Below, in pieces: positions 7,653 through 15,720 of a DNA stretch of 45,615 nt. The notes beneath the pieces were generated by a model. The model saw only the letters and a list, made by a program, of their open reading frames with translations. It was not told where the DNA came from and did no database searches. Source of the DNA: JBFFXF01 sp041569895 (GTDB lineage Bacteria; Planctomycetota; UBA8108; JACQVS01); the NCBI GenBank assembly GCA_041569895.1, contig JBFFXF010000018.1, positions 1 to 45,615 on the forward strand, written 5' to 3'. The position numbers and the translations under genes were made by a program. Numbering within the stretch: the first letter of the stretch is position 1; the number at the start of each line of letters is the position of its first letter.

Positions 7653-8411
7653 GTGATCGAGCTCAAATCGAAGCGTGAGATCGAGAAGATGCGCGCCGCC
7701 GGCCGGGTGGTGGCGGAGGCGCATGCCGGCGTCTCGAGGATGATCGAGCCCGGGGTCACGACGCAGGAGCTCGACGACTTCATCCGGGACTTCGTGCGCG
7801 GCCAGGGCGGCGTGCTGCTCTTCTTCAACTACGAGGGGTTCCCGGCCAACTCGTGCATCTCGATCAACGAGGAGGTCGTGCACGGCATCCCGAGCCCGAG
7901 GCGACGACTGCGGGAGGGCGACATCGTCAGCATCGACATCGGCGTCGGTCTCGAGGGCTTCTGCGGCGATGCGGCGCGCACGTATCCCGTCGGCGAGATC
8001 TCGAGCGACGCCAAAAAGCTGCTGCGGATCTGCGAGCAGGCGCTCCAGCACGGCATCGAGGCGGTGGTCGCCAGCAACCGGGTCTCGGACATCAGCCGCT
8101 CCATCCAGACCTACGTCGAGGGGGAGGGCTACTCCGTCGTCAAGAAGTACGTCGGCCACGGCATCGGTCGTAAGATGCACGAGCCGCCGCAGATACCGAA
8201 TTATGTCGACCGCGGCTTCCTGAAGCAGGACCCGGTGCTGAAGCCCGGGATGGTGCTCGCCATCGAGCCGATGGTCAACGAGGGCACGGCGGACGTCCGC
8301 ACCCTCGCCGACAACTGGACCGTGGTCACCCAGGACGGGCGGCTCTCGGCCCATTTCGAGCACACCGTGGCGGTGACCCCGAACGGCCCCGATGTGCTCA
8401 CCCTGCCGTGA
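7653..8411 (+). CDS. map: Methionine aminopeptidase, type I
   Basis: 252 residues. It removes initiator methionine from nascent proteins. The pita-bread metal ligands are all present: D95 and D106 (SIDIGVGLEGFCGDAAR), H169 (GHGIGRKMHE), E205 (AIEPMVN) and E236 (HFEHTVAV), plus the substrate histidine H77 in EEVVHGIP. It starts with GTG 15 bp after secY. The usual neighbours adk and infA are absent. The short N-terminus without a zinc-finger extension fits type Ia. Confidence 0.98.
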   Translation: MIELKSKREIEKMRAAGRVVAEAHAGVSRMIEPGVTTQELDDFIRDFVRGQGGVLLFFNYEGFPANSCISINEEVVHGIPSPRRRLREGDIVSIDIGVGLEGFCGDAARTYPVGEISSDAKKLLRICEQALQHGIEAVVASNRVSDISRSIQTYVEGEGYSVVKKYVGHGIGRKMHEPPQIPNYVDRGFLKQDPVLKPGMVLAIEPMVNEGTADVRTLADNWTVVTQDGRLSAHFEHTVAVTPNGPDVLTLP

Positions 8412-8456
8412 GGTACCGTCGCGGCCGTCTCGAGGCGGCTTTCGAAAAAAAAATCC

Positions 8457-8485
8457 TGGAAATCGTCGGGCCGGATATTTATACT
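8457..8485 (+). promoter_or_regulatory. Sigma70-type promoter before rpmJ
   Basis: TGGAAA (8457-8462) and TATACT (8480-8485) are separated by exactly 17 bp. They match 4/6 and 5/6 of the consensus. The site lies in the 175-bp gap between map and rpmJ and would start transcription near 8492, giving the alpha-operon genes rpmJ-rpsM-rpsK-rpsD-rpoA-rplQ their own promoter with a leader of about 95 nt. Confidence 0.6.
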
Positions 8486-8525
8486 TGCCGACTTCGATTT
8501 CGCCGTTCTAACTCAAAACGTCCGT

Positions 8526-8559
8526 GCCGGTTAGCGCCGCCCCACGGGGCGGGGCCGGC
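8526..8559 (+). promoter_or_regulatory. GC-rich two-part stem-loop in rpmJ leader
   Basis: An inner stem CCGCCC/GGGCGG (8537-8542 with 8547-8552, loop CACG) sits inside an outer stem GCCGG/CCGGC (8526-8530 with 8555-8559). No T tract follows, so it is not a typical intrinsic terminator. It lies downstream of the predicted promoter and 27 bp before rpmJ, where a translational control site for the alpha operon is often found. Binding of S4 is only a suggestion. Confidence 0.45.
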
Positions 8560-8586
8560 TCACCGTCAGACAAGCCGGACGAATCG

Positions 8587-8700
8587 ATGAAGGTTCGAGT
8601 TTCGGTCAAGAGGATCTGTGAAAACTGCAAGATCATTCGCCGCAAGGGCGTCCTGCGGGTGATCTGCAGCAATCCGCGGCACAAGCAGCGGCAGCGCTGA
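8587..8700 (+). CDS. rpmJ: 50S ribosomal protein L36, zinc type
   Basis: 37 residues, the standard short L36, beginning MKVRVSVKRICENCKIIRRK. The zinc ligands are C11, C14, C27 and H32. L36 stabilises the 23S rRNA near the peptidyl-transferase region. The gene is easily missed because of its size. In many bacteria infA directly precedes it; here there is only a promoter and leader. Confidence 0.97.
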   Translation: MKVRVSVKRICENCKIIRRKGVLRVICSNPRHKQRQR

Positions 8701-8730
8701 CGCCGCGGCCGCGACCAAGGAGTCGAGTCC

Positions 8731-9111
8731 ATGCCACGACTGGTCGGCGTCGATGTCCCGAACGAAAAGCGAGTGGTGGTCTCATTGACCTACATCCACG
8801 GCATCGGTCCGCACCGGGCCCAGGAGATCGCGAGCCGGGTCGGCATCGAGCCCAAGGTGCGCATGAAGGACGTCACCGAGGACGAGCTCGCGCGCATCGC
8901 GTCGGTGATCGAGGAGTTCGAGACCGAGGGGCAGCTGCGTCGCCTCGTGGCGCAGAATATCAACCGGCTGAAGGAGATCGGGTGCTATCGCGGCCTCCGT
9001 CACCGGAAGTCGCTGCCGGCGCGGGGGCAGCGCACGAAGACGAACGCGCGCACGCGCAAGGGCCCGCGCAAGGTCGTCGCCACCAAGAAGAGCGTCAAGC
9101 AGATGCGGTAG
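8731..9111 (+). CDS. rpsM: 30S ribosomal protein S13
   Basis: 126 residues. The N-terminal helix-two-turn-helix region LTYIHGIGPHRAQEIASRVG and the tail YRGLRHRKSLPARGQRTKTN are S13 signatures. The basic C-tail ends TKKSVKQMR. S13 forms intersubunit bridges from the 30S head and touches the P-site tRNA. AAGGAG lies about 11 bases upstream of the ATG. Confidence 0.98.
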   Translation: MPRLVGVDVPNEKRVVVSLTYIHGIGPHRAQEIASRVGIEPKVRMKDVTEDELARIASVIEEFETEGQLRRLVAQNINRLKEIGCYRGLRHRKSLPARGQRTKTNARTRKGPRKVVATKKSVKQMR

Positions 9112-9130
9112 GCGTCCCCGGGGAAGATCG

Positions 9131-9502
9131 ATGGCAAAAAAGAAAGTCCGGAAGAACGTCGTCAAGGGGATCGTCCACATCAAGGCGACCTTCAACAACA
9201 CCATCATCACCGTCACCGACAAGAACGGCGCCGCGCTGGCCTTCGAGTCCGGCGGCTCGATCGGATACAAGGGAAGCCGCAAGAGCACGCCGTTCGCGGC
9301 CCAGCGTGCGGCCGAGCGTGCCTCCTCGAAGGCGAAGAAGATGGGCATGAAAGAGGTCGAGGTCCGCGTCAAGGGGCCCGGCGCCGGCCGCGAGTCGGCG
9401 ATCCGCGCCATCCAGCAGTCGGGGCTCGACATCAAGGCGATCGAGGACGTCACGCCGCTGCCTCACAACGGCTGTCGAGCGCGCAAACGCCGGCGAGTGT
9501 AG
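9131..9502 (+). CDS. rpsK: 30S ribosomal protein S11
   Basis: 123 residues. Conserved runs are HIKATFNNTIITVTD, STPFAAQRAAE, VKGPGAGRESAIRA and DVTPLPHNGCRARKRRRV. S11 lies on the 30S platform near the mRNA exit with S7 and S18. It is 19 bp after rpsM with GGGGAAG as ribosome binding site. Confidence 0.98.
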   Translation: MAKKKVRKNVVKGIVHIKATFNNTIITVTDKNGAALAFESGGSIGYKGSRKSTPFAAQRAAERASSKAKKMGMKEVEVRVKGPGAGRESAIRAIQQSGLDIKAIEDVTPLPHNGCRARKRRRV

Positions 9503-9545
9503 ACGTCCCGCACGGAGCGAGAACGGAACCACGAGATAGGGGAAC

Positions 9546-10172
9546 ATGGCGAGATACACCCACGCCAAGTGCAAGCTGTGTCGCCGCGAGGGCGAGCGAC
9601 TCTATCTGCGGGGCGCCCGCTGTCACAGCGTCAAGTGCGCCATCGCCCGTCGTCCGCACCCGCCAGGCACGCAGAGCTTCCGGCGCAAGCGGCTGTCCGA
9701 CTACGGCAGCCAGCTGCGCGAGAAGCAGAAGGCGAAGCGGATCTACGGCGTGCTCGAGAGTCAGTTCCGCCGCTACTATTCGATGGCGACGCGCAGGAAG
9801 GGCAACACCGGCGACAACCTGATGACCATCCTCGAGTCCCGGCTCGACAACGTGGTCTTTCTCTCCGGTTTCGCCGAGTCACGCGCGCAGGCGCGGCAGA
9901 TGATTCGCCACGGGCACGTCTCGGTCAACGGCAAGAAGATGACCATCCCGTCCTACCTCGTGACGCCCGAGACCGTGGTCGCGCCGGTCGCGCGCGACAA
10001 GAGCAGGAAGATGATCGGGGGCAACCTCGAGGTGAGCAAGGGGGAGGCCGTGCCTCCGTGGCTCGCCTGCGACGCGCAGCGCGCCGAGTGCAAGGTGCTG
10101 AAGCTGCCGACGCCGGACGAGTTCTCGTTCCCGATCCAGTCGAACCTGATCGTGGAGTTGCTGGCGAAGTAG
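9546..10172 (+). CDS. rpsD: 30S ribosomal protein S4, zinc form
   Basis: 208 residues. The N-terminal zinc knuckle is intact: C9, C12, C26 and C31 (CKLC...CHSVKC). The S4 RNA-binding domain follows (LESRLDNVVFLSGFAESRAQARQMIRHGHVSVNG in outline), then the C-terminal FPIQSNLIVELLAK. S4 nucleates 30S body assembly and, in enteric bacteria, represses the alpha operon through a leader pseudoknot. The hairpin at 8526 is the only leader candidate seen here. Confidence 0.98.
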   Translation: MARYTHAKCKLCRREGERLYLRGARCHSVKCAIARRPHPPGTQSFRRKRLSDYGSQLREKQKAKRIYGVLESQFRRYYSMATRRKGNTGDNLMTILESRLDNVVFLSGFAESRAQARQMIRHGHVSVNGKKMTIPSYLVTPETVVAPVARDKSRKMIGGNLEVSKGEAVPPWLACDAQRAECKVLKLPTPDEFSFPIQSNLIVELLAK

Positions 10173-10267
10173 TCGGCTGACGCCACCACGACAATGAACC
10201 CGCCCGCGACGCGCGGCGGAGTCCTGAAAGAACTCGCGACAGACGCGTAAATCCAGGGAGGTTGCGC

Positions 10268-11329
10268 ATGCGGATACGGTGGAGAGACTTCGAGATTCCG
10301 AGCTCGGTGACTTGCGAGCCGGAGACGCACTCGCCCACGTATGGCAAGTTCCTCATCGAGCCCTTCGAGCGAGGTTTCGGAGTGACGGTCGGGAATAGCC
10401 TGCGCAGGATCCTCCTCTCGTCGATCGAGGGCGCCGCGGTGACGTGCGTCAAGATCGAGGGCGTCCAGCACGAGTTCTCGACCCTGGCCGGCGTCTACGA
10501 GGACGTCACGGACATCGTCCTCAACGTCAAGGGGCTGCGCTTCAAGCTCGACGAGGACGACTCGGCGCGGCTCGAGCTCTTCCGCGAGAAGAAGGGCGAG
10601 GTCAAGGCCGGCGATCTGAAGGCGCCGGAGACCGTCGAGATCATCGAGCCGGACTATCACATCGCGACGCTGACGCAGGACATCCCGTTCCGAATGGAGC
10701 TCGACATCGCTCGCGGCCGCGGCTACGCGACGGCCGAGGAGAACTCCGAGGGCGACAACGAGATCGGCCTCATCTGGGTCGACTCGAGCTTCTCGCCGGT
10801 GACGCGCGTCCGCTACAAGACCGAGGACACGCGCGTCGGCCAGCTCACCAACTACGACAGACTGATCCTCGAGATCTGGACCAACGGCACCGTCAAGCCG
10901 GAGATGGCGCTGGTCGAGGCAGCCAAGATCCTCCGCAAGCACCTCAACCCGTTCGTGCAGTACACCGACCTCGGCTACGAGCTGCAGGGCGAGGGGGGGC
11001 TCGACGGCGAGGAGACCGTGGCCGTGCAGGCGGGCCCGAGCTCCGAGGAGCTCCAGAAGAAGCTCGACCTGCCGATCTCCGCTCTCGACCTCTCGGTGAG
11101 GGCGTACAATTGCCTCGAGGCCGAGAACATCCGCACGCTTCACGACCTCGTCTCGCGTTCGGAGGAGGAGATGCTGAAGGTGCGCAACTTCGGCAAGACT
11201 TCGCTGGTCGAGATCAAGCAGAAGCTCGAGAACTTCGGCCTCGAGCTCGGCATGGCGATCCCCGGCGGCGGCCGTGGCAATGGCGTCGAGGCCGAGGGTG
11301 TCTCCGCCACCGAGTCGAGCGAGGTTTAA
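10268..11329 (+). CDS. rpoA: DNA-directed RNA polymerase alpha subunit
   Basis: 353 residues. The N-terminal dimerisation domain carries the signature ERGFGVTVGNSLRRILLSS (about residues 37-55). The C-terminal domain, which binds UP elements and activators, spans about 270-335 with LSVRAYNCLEAENIRTLHDL and GKTSLVEIKQKLENFGL. ATG 10268 is preferred to TTG 10262 because GGGAGG ends six bases before it. A glycine-rich, then acidic, tail follows. The 95-bp gap from rpsD shows no clear promoter. Confidence 0.98.
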   Translation: MRIRWRDFEIPSSVTCEPETHSPTYGKFLIEPFERGFGVTVGNSLRRILLSSIEGAAVTCVKIEGVQHEFSTLAGVYEDVTDIVLNVKGLRFKLDEDDSARLELFREKKGEVKAGDLKAPETVEIIEPDYHIATLTQDIPFRMELDIARGRGYATAEENSEGDNEIGLIWVDSSFSPVTRVRYKTEDTRVGQLTNYDRLILEIWTNGTVKPEMALVEAAKILRKHLNPFVQYTDLGYELQGEGGLDGEETVAVQAGPSSEELQKKLDLPISALDLSVRAYNCLEAENIRTLHDLVSRSEEEMLKVRNFGKTSLVEIKQKLENFGLELGMAIPGGGRGNGVEAEGVSATESSEV

Positions 11330-11346
11330 GCGAGAAGGGACGAGCG

Positions 11347-11754
11347 ATGCGGCACCGCGTTCACGGCAAGAAGCTCAACCGGAGTTCGTCACACCGTCTG
11401 GCGCTGAAGCGAAACCTGACGCGGAGCCTTTTCCTGTCGTTCGGGAAGCAGGAATACATCGTGACGACCCTCGAGAAGGCGAAGTTCGTCAAGCCCTTCG
11501 CCGAGAGGCTGATCACGCTCGGCAAGGAGAAGACGCTCCACAGCTACCGGCGCGGCCTGCAGATCCTCGGCGACGAGGACGCCGTGCACAAGCTGTTCGA
11601 GGAGATCGGACCGCGGTACCGGGACCGGCCGGGAGGCTACACGCGCGTCGTCCGCATCCAGCGGCGGCGCCTCGGCGACCGGGCGACGCAGGTCCTCTTC
11701 GGCTTCGTGCGCGAGGACGAGGCGGAGACCGCGGAGGCGGTCGCCGAGGAGTGA
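11347..11754 (+). CDS. rplQ: 50S ribosomal protein L17
   Basis: 135 residues. The start MRHRVHGKKLNRSSSHRLAL is canonical, followed by IVTTLEKAKFVKPFAERLIT and, at the end of the fold, RRRLGDRATQVLFGF. An acidic tail of EDEAETAEAVAEE follows. L17 lies near the exit tunnel. This is the last gene of the alpha operon. No intrinsic terminator with a T tract is seen after it. Confidence 0.98.
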   Translation: MRHRVHGKKLNRSSSHRLALKRNLTRSLFLSFGKQEYIVTTLEKAKFVKPFAERLITLGKEKTLHSYRRGLQILGDEDAVHKLFEEIGPRYRDRPGGYTRVVRIQRRRLGDRATQVLFGFVREDEAETAEAVAEE

Positions 11755-11903
11755 GCGCGCGCCGGCCCCGCCGGTGAATAGGCCGCTCCTCCGGGACGTC
11801 GAACAGGGCGAGCAACCGGGGGTCCGCTCCCGCGGCAGTCGAGGACCGCCCCTGACCGGCTCGAGGTCGTCCGCCACCGTCCGGCGGCGTTCGTGTCCGT
11901 CGG

Positions 11904-11974
11904 GAATCCGTACCGCCGAATCCGTACCGACGAAATCCGTACCGCCGAATCCGTACCGCCGAATCCGTACCGGC
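11904..11974. repeat. 14-15 bp tandem repeat, five units
   Basis: Five units of GAATCCGTACCGCC, one with an extra A and two with one changed base, run in tandem and end about 13 bp before the ppiC-type gene, just upstream of its AGAGGTG ribosome binding site. The other part of the 232-bp gap (11755-11903) has no recognised feature except a short GC hairpin right after rplQ. The repeat would lie in the mRNA leader of the following gene. Confidence 0.75.
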
Positions 11975-11986
11975 AGAGGTGCACCG

Positions 11987-13132
11987 ATGAGACGTTCCGT
12001 GCAGCCGTATCTCCTCCTCGTCGCGCTGCTTCTGGCGCCCGCCGCGTTCCGGGGGCCGCTCCTGGCCCAGGACGAGCCCGCGAAGAAGGCCGACGCGCCC
12101 GGGACCTCCGAAAAGGCCGAGAAGGCGGACAGCGCCGAGAAGGCCGAGCCGGCGAAGAAGAAGCCGGAGACGCCGGCGCCGGCCGAGAAGAAGCCCGCGC
12201 CCGCCGAGAAGACCGACGCCGCCTCGCCCGCGACCGTCGACCAGACGCGACCGGCCCTGCCGCGGCTCCCCGTGGGCATCGTCGCCCGGGTCGGCGACCG
12301 CGAGATCACCGTCGAGGACTACTCCCGATACCTCTTCGCGCGCTACGGGCGCAGCAAGCTCGACGAGCTGATCGACCGCGTCCTCGTCGAGCAGGAGGCG
12401 CGGCGACTCGGCATCCAGATCACGCCCGAGGACGTCGAACGCGAGGTCGACCGCCGCATCGAGAACACCGTCCAGGCGATCTTCCGCGGCGACCGGGCGG
12501 CGTTCGAGCGCGATCTCGAGCGTCGCGGCCTGTCCGCGGACGAGCATCGCGTCAGCCTGGCGCAGGTCGCGGCCTACGATCTGCTCCTCGACTCGTGCGT
12601 CGTCCGCGGCCGCGAGACCGGCGAGAAGGCGATCCGCCAGCGTTTCGAGGAGCTGCACGGTGACGGCGGGGTCGAGCTGCAGCTCCGCCACCTGCTCGTC
12701 GAGGCACGCGGCGAGTCGCGCACCCGCGATGCGGCGGGGAACCCGCTGCCGCCTCGCGATGAGGCAAGGAAGTCCGCGGAGCGCATTCTCGCGCGGGTTC
12801 GCGCCGGCGTCGATTTCGTCCCGCTCGTCCGCGCCTACTCCGAGGACCTCCTGACGCGCAAGAACGACGGCCGCATCCCGGTCTACCGAAAGGGCATGTT
12901 CGGCGACCAGTTCCACAAGGCGGCGCTGGCGCTCGAGAAGGAGAACGAGGTCAGCGACGTCGTCGAGTCGCCCCGTGGCTTCCACATCATCCAGCTGATC
13001 GGCAAGTCGACGACGCCCTTCGACGCCAAGCGGGACGAGATCGAGGAGTATCTCGCCACGCGCCAGCCGACCGCCGCCGAGCGCCAGGCGCTGCTCAAGA
13101 AGCTCCGCGAGGCCGCCGCCATCGAGAAGTAG
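11987..13132 (+). CDS. Secreted parvulin-type peptidyl-prolyl isomerase (SurA/PpiC-like)
   Basis: 381 residues. An N-terminal signal peptide (MRRSVQPYLLLVALLLAPAA, cleavage probably near residue 27) is followed by a lysine/alanine/glutamate/proline-rich spacer to about residue 90. A SurA_N-like helical region starts at VGIVARVGDREITVEDYSRY. The parvulin domain spans about 228-340, with LRHLLVEA near its start and SPRGFHIIQLIGK near its end. Such proteins help outer-membrane or secreted proteins fold outside the cytoplasm, which suits a region rich in exported proteins. ATG 11987 is chosen for the signal peptide and the AGAGGTG upstream; the frame is open further upstream through the repeat. 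Confidence 0.88.
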   Translation: MRRSVQPYLLLVALLLAPAAFRGPLLAQDEPAKKADAPGTSEKAEKADSAEKAEPAKKKPETPAPAEKKPAPAEKTDAASPATVDQTRPALPRLPVGIVARVGDREITVEDYSRYLFARYGRSKLDELIDRVLVEQEARRLGIQITPEDVEREVDRRIENTVQAIFRGDRAAFERDLERRGLSADEHRVSLAQVAAYDLLLDSCVVRGRETGEKAIRQRFEELHGDGGVELQLRHLLVEARGESRTRDAAGNPLPPRDEARKSAERILARVRAGVDFVPLVRAYSEDLLTRKNDGRIPVYRKGMFGDQFHKAALALEKENEVSDVVESPRGFHIIQLIGKSTTPFDAKRDEIEEYLATRQPTAAERQALLKKLREAAAIEK

Positions 13133-13175
13133 CGCGCCGGCGCGGACGGGCCATTCCGTATCGCGGATCCTGCGG

Positions 13176-13181
13176 TATCAT
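13176..13181 (+). promoter_or_regulatory. Possible -10 element giving a leaderless mRNA
   Basis: TATCAT matches 5/6 of the -10 consensus and ends eight bases before ATG 13190, so the transcript would begin at or next to the start codon. The -35 match (TTCCGT, spacer 16) is weak. No Shine-Dalgarno is visible. Confidence 0.3.
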
Positions 13182-13189
13182 GGTGGCCC

Positions 13190-14323
13190 ATGATGACCCC
13201 GTCGTCGCTGCGTCCCGCGCTCGTCCTCGCCGTCGTTGCCCTGCTCTTCGCGATCCCCGCCTGCCACCACGTGCCGATGGCCACGTCGGCGCGCGACACC
13301 CGCCCCCTGCCGGCGGAGCTCGCGGCCAGACTGCGTCCCGTGGAGCCGGGCACCGACCTCGAGCTCGAGGTCGCCGGGCGGCAGGGCTCATTCACGCGCT
13401 ATCTCTTCCGGTACTCGGCGCCGGCGTGGGAGGGGGAGGGGATCGGGGGCGAGGACCAGAACGACAGCGAGCGCGAGGACGAGGGCGAGGACGAGGACGA
13501 GGAGGAGAACCTCGACGAAACCGACGTGGGGACGGGACGTCTCGTCACGGGTGAGCTCTATCTCGTGCATTCGGCGAGCGCCGCGACGCCGTCGCCGCTC
13601 GTGGCGATCGCGCCGATTCTCGGGGGCGCCGGCGATGACTATCTCGCCTCGCGCGTCTTCGCCGGCTGGGCCGCGGACGATGGCATGTCGTCCTTCTTCC
13701 TTCACCAGGAGGCCACCATCCTCGATCCCTCGCGCGGAGGAGCGGCGCTCGAGCGCCTCCTGCGCCAGACCACCGCCGAGAACATCCGCGCGCTCCACCT
13801 GCTCGCCGACCGGCCCGACATCGACGGCGAGCGCCTCGGCAGCTTCGGCATCAGCATGGGCGCCATCCGCAACGTGCTCCTCGCCGCGGCGGAACCGCGT
13901 CTGCGCGGCAACATCCTCTGCCTCGCGGGCGGCGATCTGCCGCGCATTCTCCGCACCTCGCGCGAGGGCATGGTCCTCGACTACCTGCGCGGGCGGGCGG
14001 AGGCGACCGGTCTGACTCGCGAGCAGATCATCGCCGACATCGAGGCGCACCTCGCCTCGGATCCGATCGACATCGCGCGCCACGTCGATCCGCGGCGCGT
14101 GATCCTCTTCCTCGGCGCGCTCGACGACAAGGTCCCGTACCCAACCGGCCTGGCGCTCCACCGCGCCCTCGGCGAGCCCGAGCTGTGGGTGCTGCCGGTC
14201 GGTCACTACACCGCGATCCCCTGCGCCCCGTGGACGGCCGGAGTCGCGTTCGAGTGGCTCGCGGAGCGGTTCCAGGAGACCTCCGGCGAGCGGACGGCGA
14301 TGTCGCGGGGTCCGGCGCCGTGA
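13190..14323 (+). CDS. Alpha/beta-hydrolase family lipoprotein
   Basis: 377 residues. A hydrophobic leader ends in AIPAC (C25), a plausible lipobox, so it is probably lipid-anchored. The hydrolase fold shows a nucleophile elbow GISMG with S222, an acid in GALDDKVPY (D312 or D313) and H339 in PVGHYT, together a credible triad. Residues 86-111 form an unusual, almost wholly Asp/Glu insertion before the catalytic part. The substrate cannot be told; dienelactone-hydrolase/acyl-esterase relatives are the nearest look-alikes. The next gene overlaps its stop (GTGA), so the two lipoproteins are probably made together. Confidence 0.75.
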   Translation: MMTPSSLRPALVLAVVALLFAIPACHHVPMATSARDTRPLPAELAARLRPVEPGTDLELEVAGRQGSFTRYLFRYSAPAWEGEGIGGEDQNDSEREDEGEDEDEEENLDETDVGTGRLVTGELYLVHSASAATPSPLVAIAPILGGAGDDYLASRVFAGWAADDGMSSFFLHQEATILDPSRGGAALERLLRQTTAENIRALHLLADRPDIDGERLGSFGISMGAIRNVLLAAAEPRLRGNILCLAGGDLPRILRTSREGMVLDYLRGRAEATGLTREQIIADIEAHLASDPIDIARHVDPRRVILFLGALDDKVPYPTGLALHRALGEPELWVLPVGHYTAIPCAPWTAGVAFEWLAERFQETSGERTAMSRGPAP

Positions 14324-15720
14324 GGGAGCTTCGACGGCAGGCAGTCATCGTCGCGTCGCTGCTCGCGTCACTCGCGCTGCCGGCGTGCGTCTATCCGACG
14401 GCGCCGATCGACTGGGATCGATGGCGCGCGTCGTTTCCGGATCACGCCGCCGTTCCGGTCGAGGAGAAGGTCGCGCGCATCGAGGCGCACCTCATCGACC
14501 GACACCTCGCGCCGACCGGCGTGCTCGTCTACCGCCGCCCCGACGTCCCCTTCGACGCCGGCACCCCGGAGGGATACACGAACCTCGCCGACGAGCCGAT
14601 CTGGACCGGATGCCTGGTCGCGGCGTGGGCGTTCAAATACTCCGTCACGGGAGACCCCGCGGATCGCGAGCTCCTCCTGCGCGCCCTGCGTGGCCTCGAG
14701 TTCCTCCGCCGGGTCACCGGCAAGCCCGGCCTGCTCGCCCGCGGCGTCGCCCCGGCGGGCATCACGATCGAGCCGCGCGAGCGACCGCATCAGGAATGGC
14801 GCCCGGGCGCGCCGGGGTTCGAGGGCTGGCGCTACCGCGGCGACGTCAGCAAGGACCAGTATTTCGGCGCGCTCTTCGGGTACACCGCGACGACGGTGAT
14901 GCTCGATCTCCGCCCCGACGCGTCGGACGTCGAGACCTACCGGCTGGTCCGCGACGCCACGACGTCGATCGCGGATCACATCTGGGAGAACGGGCTGCGC
15001 ATCGTCGACATCGACGGCGAGACGACTCGATTCGGCGACCTCGACGGCTGGTACGGCCCGATTCCGATCGGCCCGAACGCGGAGATCTCCCTCGCCTGGC
15101 AGCTCCTCGCCTGGCGCCTGACCGGCGAGGAGCAGTACCGCGAGCGCTACGACGAGCTGGTCGACCAGGACTATCCCTGCGCCACGGATTTCAACAAGTT
15201 CCAGTTCCTCGGCAGAACCAACCACAACAACGATGTGATGGCGGCGATGGGCCTCTACAGCCTGTGCGTCCTCGAGACCGACCCGGAGCTGCTCTCGACG
15301 TATCGCGCCAGCCTCGAGGATCACTGGTCGGTGCTCCGCAACGAGGCCAACCTCCTCTACCACGCCGCGTACGTCGCCGGCTGCGGCAAGGAGCTGCCTC
15401 CCGGCGCGGCGCAGGACGTCTCGGAGACGTTGCGGCTCTTCCCGGTCGACCTCAGACTGCGCCCCGTCGACATCACGGACCATCCGGCCGTCGAGCGTGC
15501 GTTCCTCGACGGGCGCAAGGGCGCGCCGAGGAACCGCACGGCGCTGCCCCTTCACGTGCGCCCGATCAGCTCGTTCGTCTGGAAGAGCAGTCCGTACGCG
15601 CTCGTCGGCAACGGGCGTGAGGGGATGACCGCCTCCGGCGTCGACTTCCTGCTGGGATACTGGATGTCTCGACGCTACGGACTGGTCAACGAGAGCCCGG
15701 AGGCGGGATCGAAGAAGTGA
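14320..15720 (+). CDS. Lipoprotein with six-hairpin-glycosidase-like repeats
   Basis: 466 residues. The start GTG 14320 overlaps the upstream stop. The signal peptide ends LPAC (C23), a good lipobox. The body is helical, with segments such as WTGCLVAAWAFKYSVTGD, LRALRGLEFLRRVTGKPGL and SLAWQLLAWRLTGEEQYRERY, typical of alpha/alpha-barrel proteins acting on glycans. N and H residues cluster in GRTNHNNDVMAAMG. I do not recognise a specific family and no catalytic pair can be assigned. Its 3' end overlaps the opposing ABC ATPase gene by 46 bp. Confidence 0.7.
   Translation: MRELRRQAVIVASLLASLALPACVYPTAPIDWDRWRASFPDHAAVPVEEKVARIEAHLIDRHLAPTGVLVYRRPDVPFDAGTPEGYTNLADEPIWTGCLVAAWAFKYSVTGDPADRELLLRALRGLEFLRRVTGKPGLLARGVAPAGITIEPRERPHQEWRPGAPGFEGWRYRGDVSKDQYFGALFGYTATTVMLDLRPDASDVETYRLVRDATTSIADHIWENGLRIVDIDGETTRFGDLDGWYGPIPIGPNAEISLAWQLLAWRLTGEEQYRERYDELVDQDYPCATDFNKFQFLGRTNHNNDVMAAMGLYSLCVLETDPELLSTYRASLEDHWSVLRNEANLLYHAAYVAGCGKELPPGAAQDVSETLRLFPVDLRLRPVDITDHPAVERAFLDGRKGAPRNRTALPLHVRPISSFVWKSSPYALVGNGREGMTASGVDFLLGYWMSRRYGLVNESPEAGSKK

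Noticed and set aside
1493..10251. Identical 14-mer GACAGACGCGTAAA in two ribosomal-operon gaps (1493-1506 and 10238-10251)
   Set aside because: In a 45-kb GC-rich window a few identical 14-mer pairs are expected by chance, and no longer similarity surrounds it.
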